Source: CBDVBZ01 sp965372355
GTDB lineage: Bacteria; Krumholzibacteriota; Krumholzibacteriia; WVZY01
NCBI GenBank assembly: GCA_965372355.1
Contig: CBDVBZ010000173.1
Coordinates: 1 to 6,373, forward strand
DNA: 6,373 bases
Direction: 5' to 3'
Each line of letters begins with the position of its first letter. The first letter of the stretch is position 1. The notes under the pieces are model-generated. The model saw only the letters and a list, made by a program, of their open reading frames with translations. It searched no databases and was not told the DNA's origin. A program made the translations under genes and the position numbers. Shown here in pieces: positions 5,753-6,373 of this stretch.

Positions 5753-6022
5753 TGAAGTCCGTGCTCGGGCGCGACGAGTACTCGCTTGCTCAAACAGTCC
5801 TCGCGGCGCGTCTAAAGGCCAGAGCACCGCTGCGGAACTCGCCGCGAGCACCCATCGCGCCCTCGCATGATGGAAGGGGCACTGCAAGTGCCCGAACGGA
5901 CATTACGACCGAGCGCTCTAACTGAGCCATCAGCGCGAGCCCTCTTTCAGAGGACAGGTGAGTCATGAAGTGAGGGCATCCGCAGTGCCCCCCGCATGTA
6001 CCCGGCAAGCGTGGCGAGCGAG
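5753..6022. other. Convergent intergenic gap rich in hairpins
   Basis: About 270 bases between two genes that point at each other. No gene is convincing: a GTG at 5752 overlapping the upstream stop opens 57 codons to 5923 but has no good ribosome binding site. The gap holds a palindrome CGAGTACTCG (5775-5784), a tight hairpin GGGCACT-GCA-AGTGCCC (5877-5893), a small hairpin CCTCT-TTC-AGAGG (5941-5953), and, on the minus strand around 5911-5928, a stretch resembling a tRNA D-arm. None is followed by a T-run, so no intrinsic terminator for either gene can be named. Confidence 0.45.
5876..5991. repeat. Inverted repeat GGGGCACTGC/GCAGTGCCCC
   Basis: A perfect 10-bp inverted repeat (5876-5885 and 5982-5991) is separated by 96 bases. 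Each arm extends into TGCCC in the same relation, so an 18-base arm differs at only three positions between the two copies, and the left arm folds on itself. It could be a small palindromic (REP-like) element or a structured transcript end between convergent genes. Confidence 0.5.
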
Positions 6023-6373
6023 CTACTTACTCCGGTAGCGGTACATCAGGTAGATCCCCATGATGATCATGAGGATCGGGAATATCGGCTGTCCGAGGAG
6101 CCCCACGGCATAGAAGAACCAGACAAAGCCCACGATAAGGAGGACTGCGCCACCGGTGGACGACGTGAAGAACCCCTTCACCTTGCCGCTTGTGATCTCC
6201 GGTTTGTCCTTTAGCGATTTCATCCCCCTATCGAACGCTTCCTCCATCCGCTTCACCCCGTCCGTCATCGCCTTGGAGAACCGATCCGCAAATCTATCGA
6301 GCTTTTCCTCGACACCCTGCTTGGACTCACCCGTGCTCGGCTCCTCCTTCGGAGCTTCTGTTTTCGGAGCTTC
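6023..6373 (-). CDS. Small membrane protein, LiaI/LiaF-like (DUF5668-type) C-terminal module (5' end beyond window)
   Basis: A minus-strand frame enters from the window edge and ends with TAG at 6025-6023; 116 residues are visible. The first 20 or so residues are charged and Pro/Glu/Lys-rich with the repeat EAPK. They are followed by an amphipathic, probably helical segment (EEKLDRFADRFSKAM and on), then two hydrophobic segments: VLLIVGFVWFFYAVGLL and IFPILMIIMGIYLMY. It ends in a short basic tail, YRSK. The spacing G..L.I.G..W...GLL....FPI..I..GIY...R matches the paired transmembrane module of LiaI/LiaF-like and DUF5668 proteins. These often sit in envelope-stress or uncharacterised membrane proteins. 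The full start is outside the window; the internal ATG at 6268 is not the true start because the frame continues in the same style upstream. Function is unknown. Confidence 0.75.
   Translation of the reverse strand, partial: EAPKTEAPKEEPSTGESKQGVEEKLDRFADRFSKAMTDGVKRMEEAFDRGMKSLKDKPEITSGKVKGFFTSSTGGAVLLIVGFVWFFYAVGLLGQPIFPILMIIMGIYLMYRYRSK

Noticed and set aside
5752..5925. 57-codon ORF starting at GTG that overlaps the SpeY stop codon
   Set aside because: The stop-start overlap is suggestive, but there is no proper ribosome site, composition drifts into the hairpin-rich intergenic repeat, and no family is recognised.
5894..5940. tRNA gene on the minus strand
   Set aside because: Only a D-arm-like piece is present; the D-loop is five bases, the anticodon stem does not pair, and no T-arm follows.

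Overview
The window reads as chromosomal DNA from a GC-rich, probably Gram-negative bacterium. Third codon positions are G/C-rich, the transporter carries an N-terminal signal peptide, and the Shine-Dalgarno sites are purine-rich. The combination of a pyruvoyl arginine decarboxylase, an agmatinase, a deoxyhypusine-synthase homologue and a KRK-repeat protein fits a poorly studied environmental phylum, but the sequence alone does not settle the taxon. Both ends cut through genes.

Left (1-1830, minus strand): an NhaC-family cation/proton antiporter whose C-terminus lies beyond position 1. It is unusual in carrying a signal peptide plus an extra extracytoplasmic domain of about 85 residues before the membrane part. 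Next comes a long, visibly AT-richer intergenic stretch (1831-2719) without a convincing gene. It holds recurring CGGCAAA motifs, one forming a perfect palindrome, and a possible promoter near its right end.

Middle (2720-3125): a 101-residue protein built from only six amino-acid types (49 Lys, 20 Arg, 16 Val, 9 Ala, 6 Thr, 1 Met). Its core is KRKV tetrapeptides encoded by a 12-bp DNA repeat. It has its own ribosome binding site and a strong intrinsic terminator. It resembles bacterial histone-H1-like nucleoid proteins in composition, but Val replaces the usual Ala/Pro.

Right-centre (3168-5752): a near-consensus sigma70-type promoter followed by three same-strand genes: pyruvoyl-dependent arginine decarboxylase, a SpeB-type ureohydrolase and a SpeY-type deoxyhypusine synthase homologue. 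Read together they encode arginine -> agmatine -> putrescine -> homospermidine. The first two genes start with TTG behind excellent Shine-Dalgarno sequences.

Right end (5753-6373): a hairpin-rich gap between convergent genes, containing a 10-bp inverted repeat and a half-tRNA-like stretch. It is followed by the C-terminal part of a small two-helix membrane protein on the minus strand resembling the LiaI/LiaF-like (DUF5668-type) transmembrane module.

The most notable feature is the side-by-side placement of a polycationic low-complexity protein and a complete small-polycation (homospermidine) biosynthetic operon.
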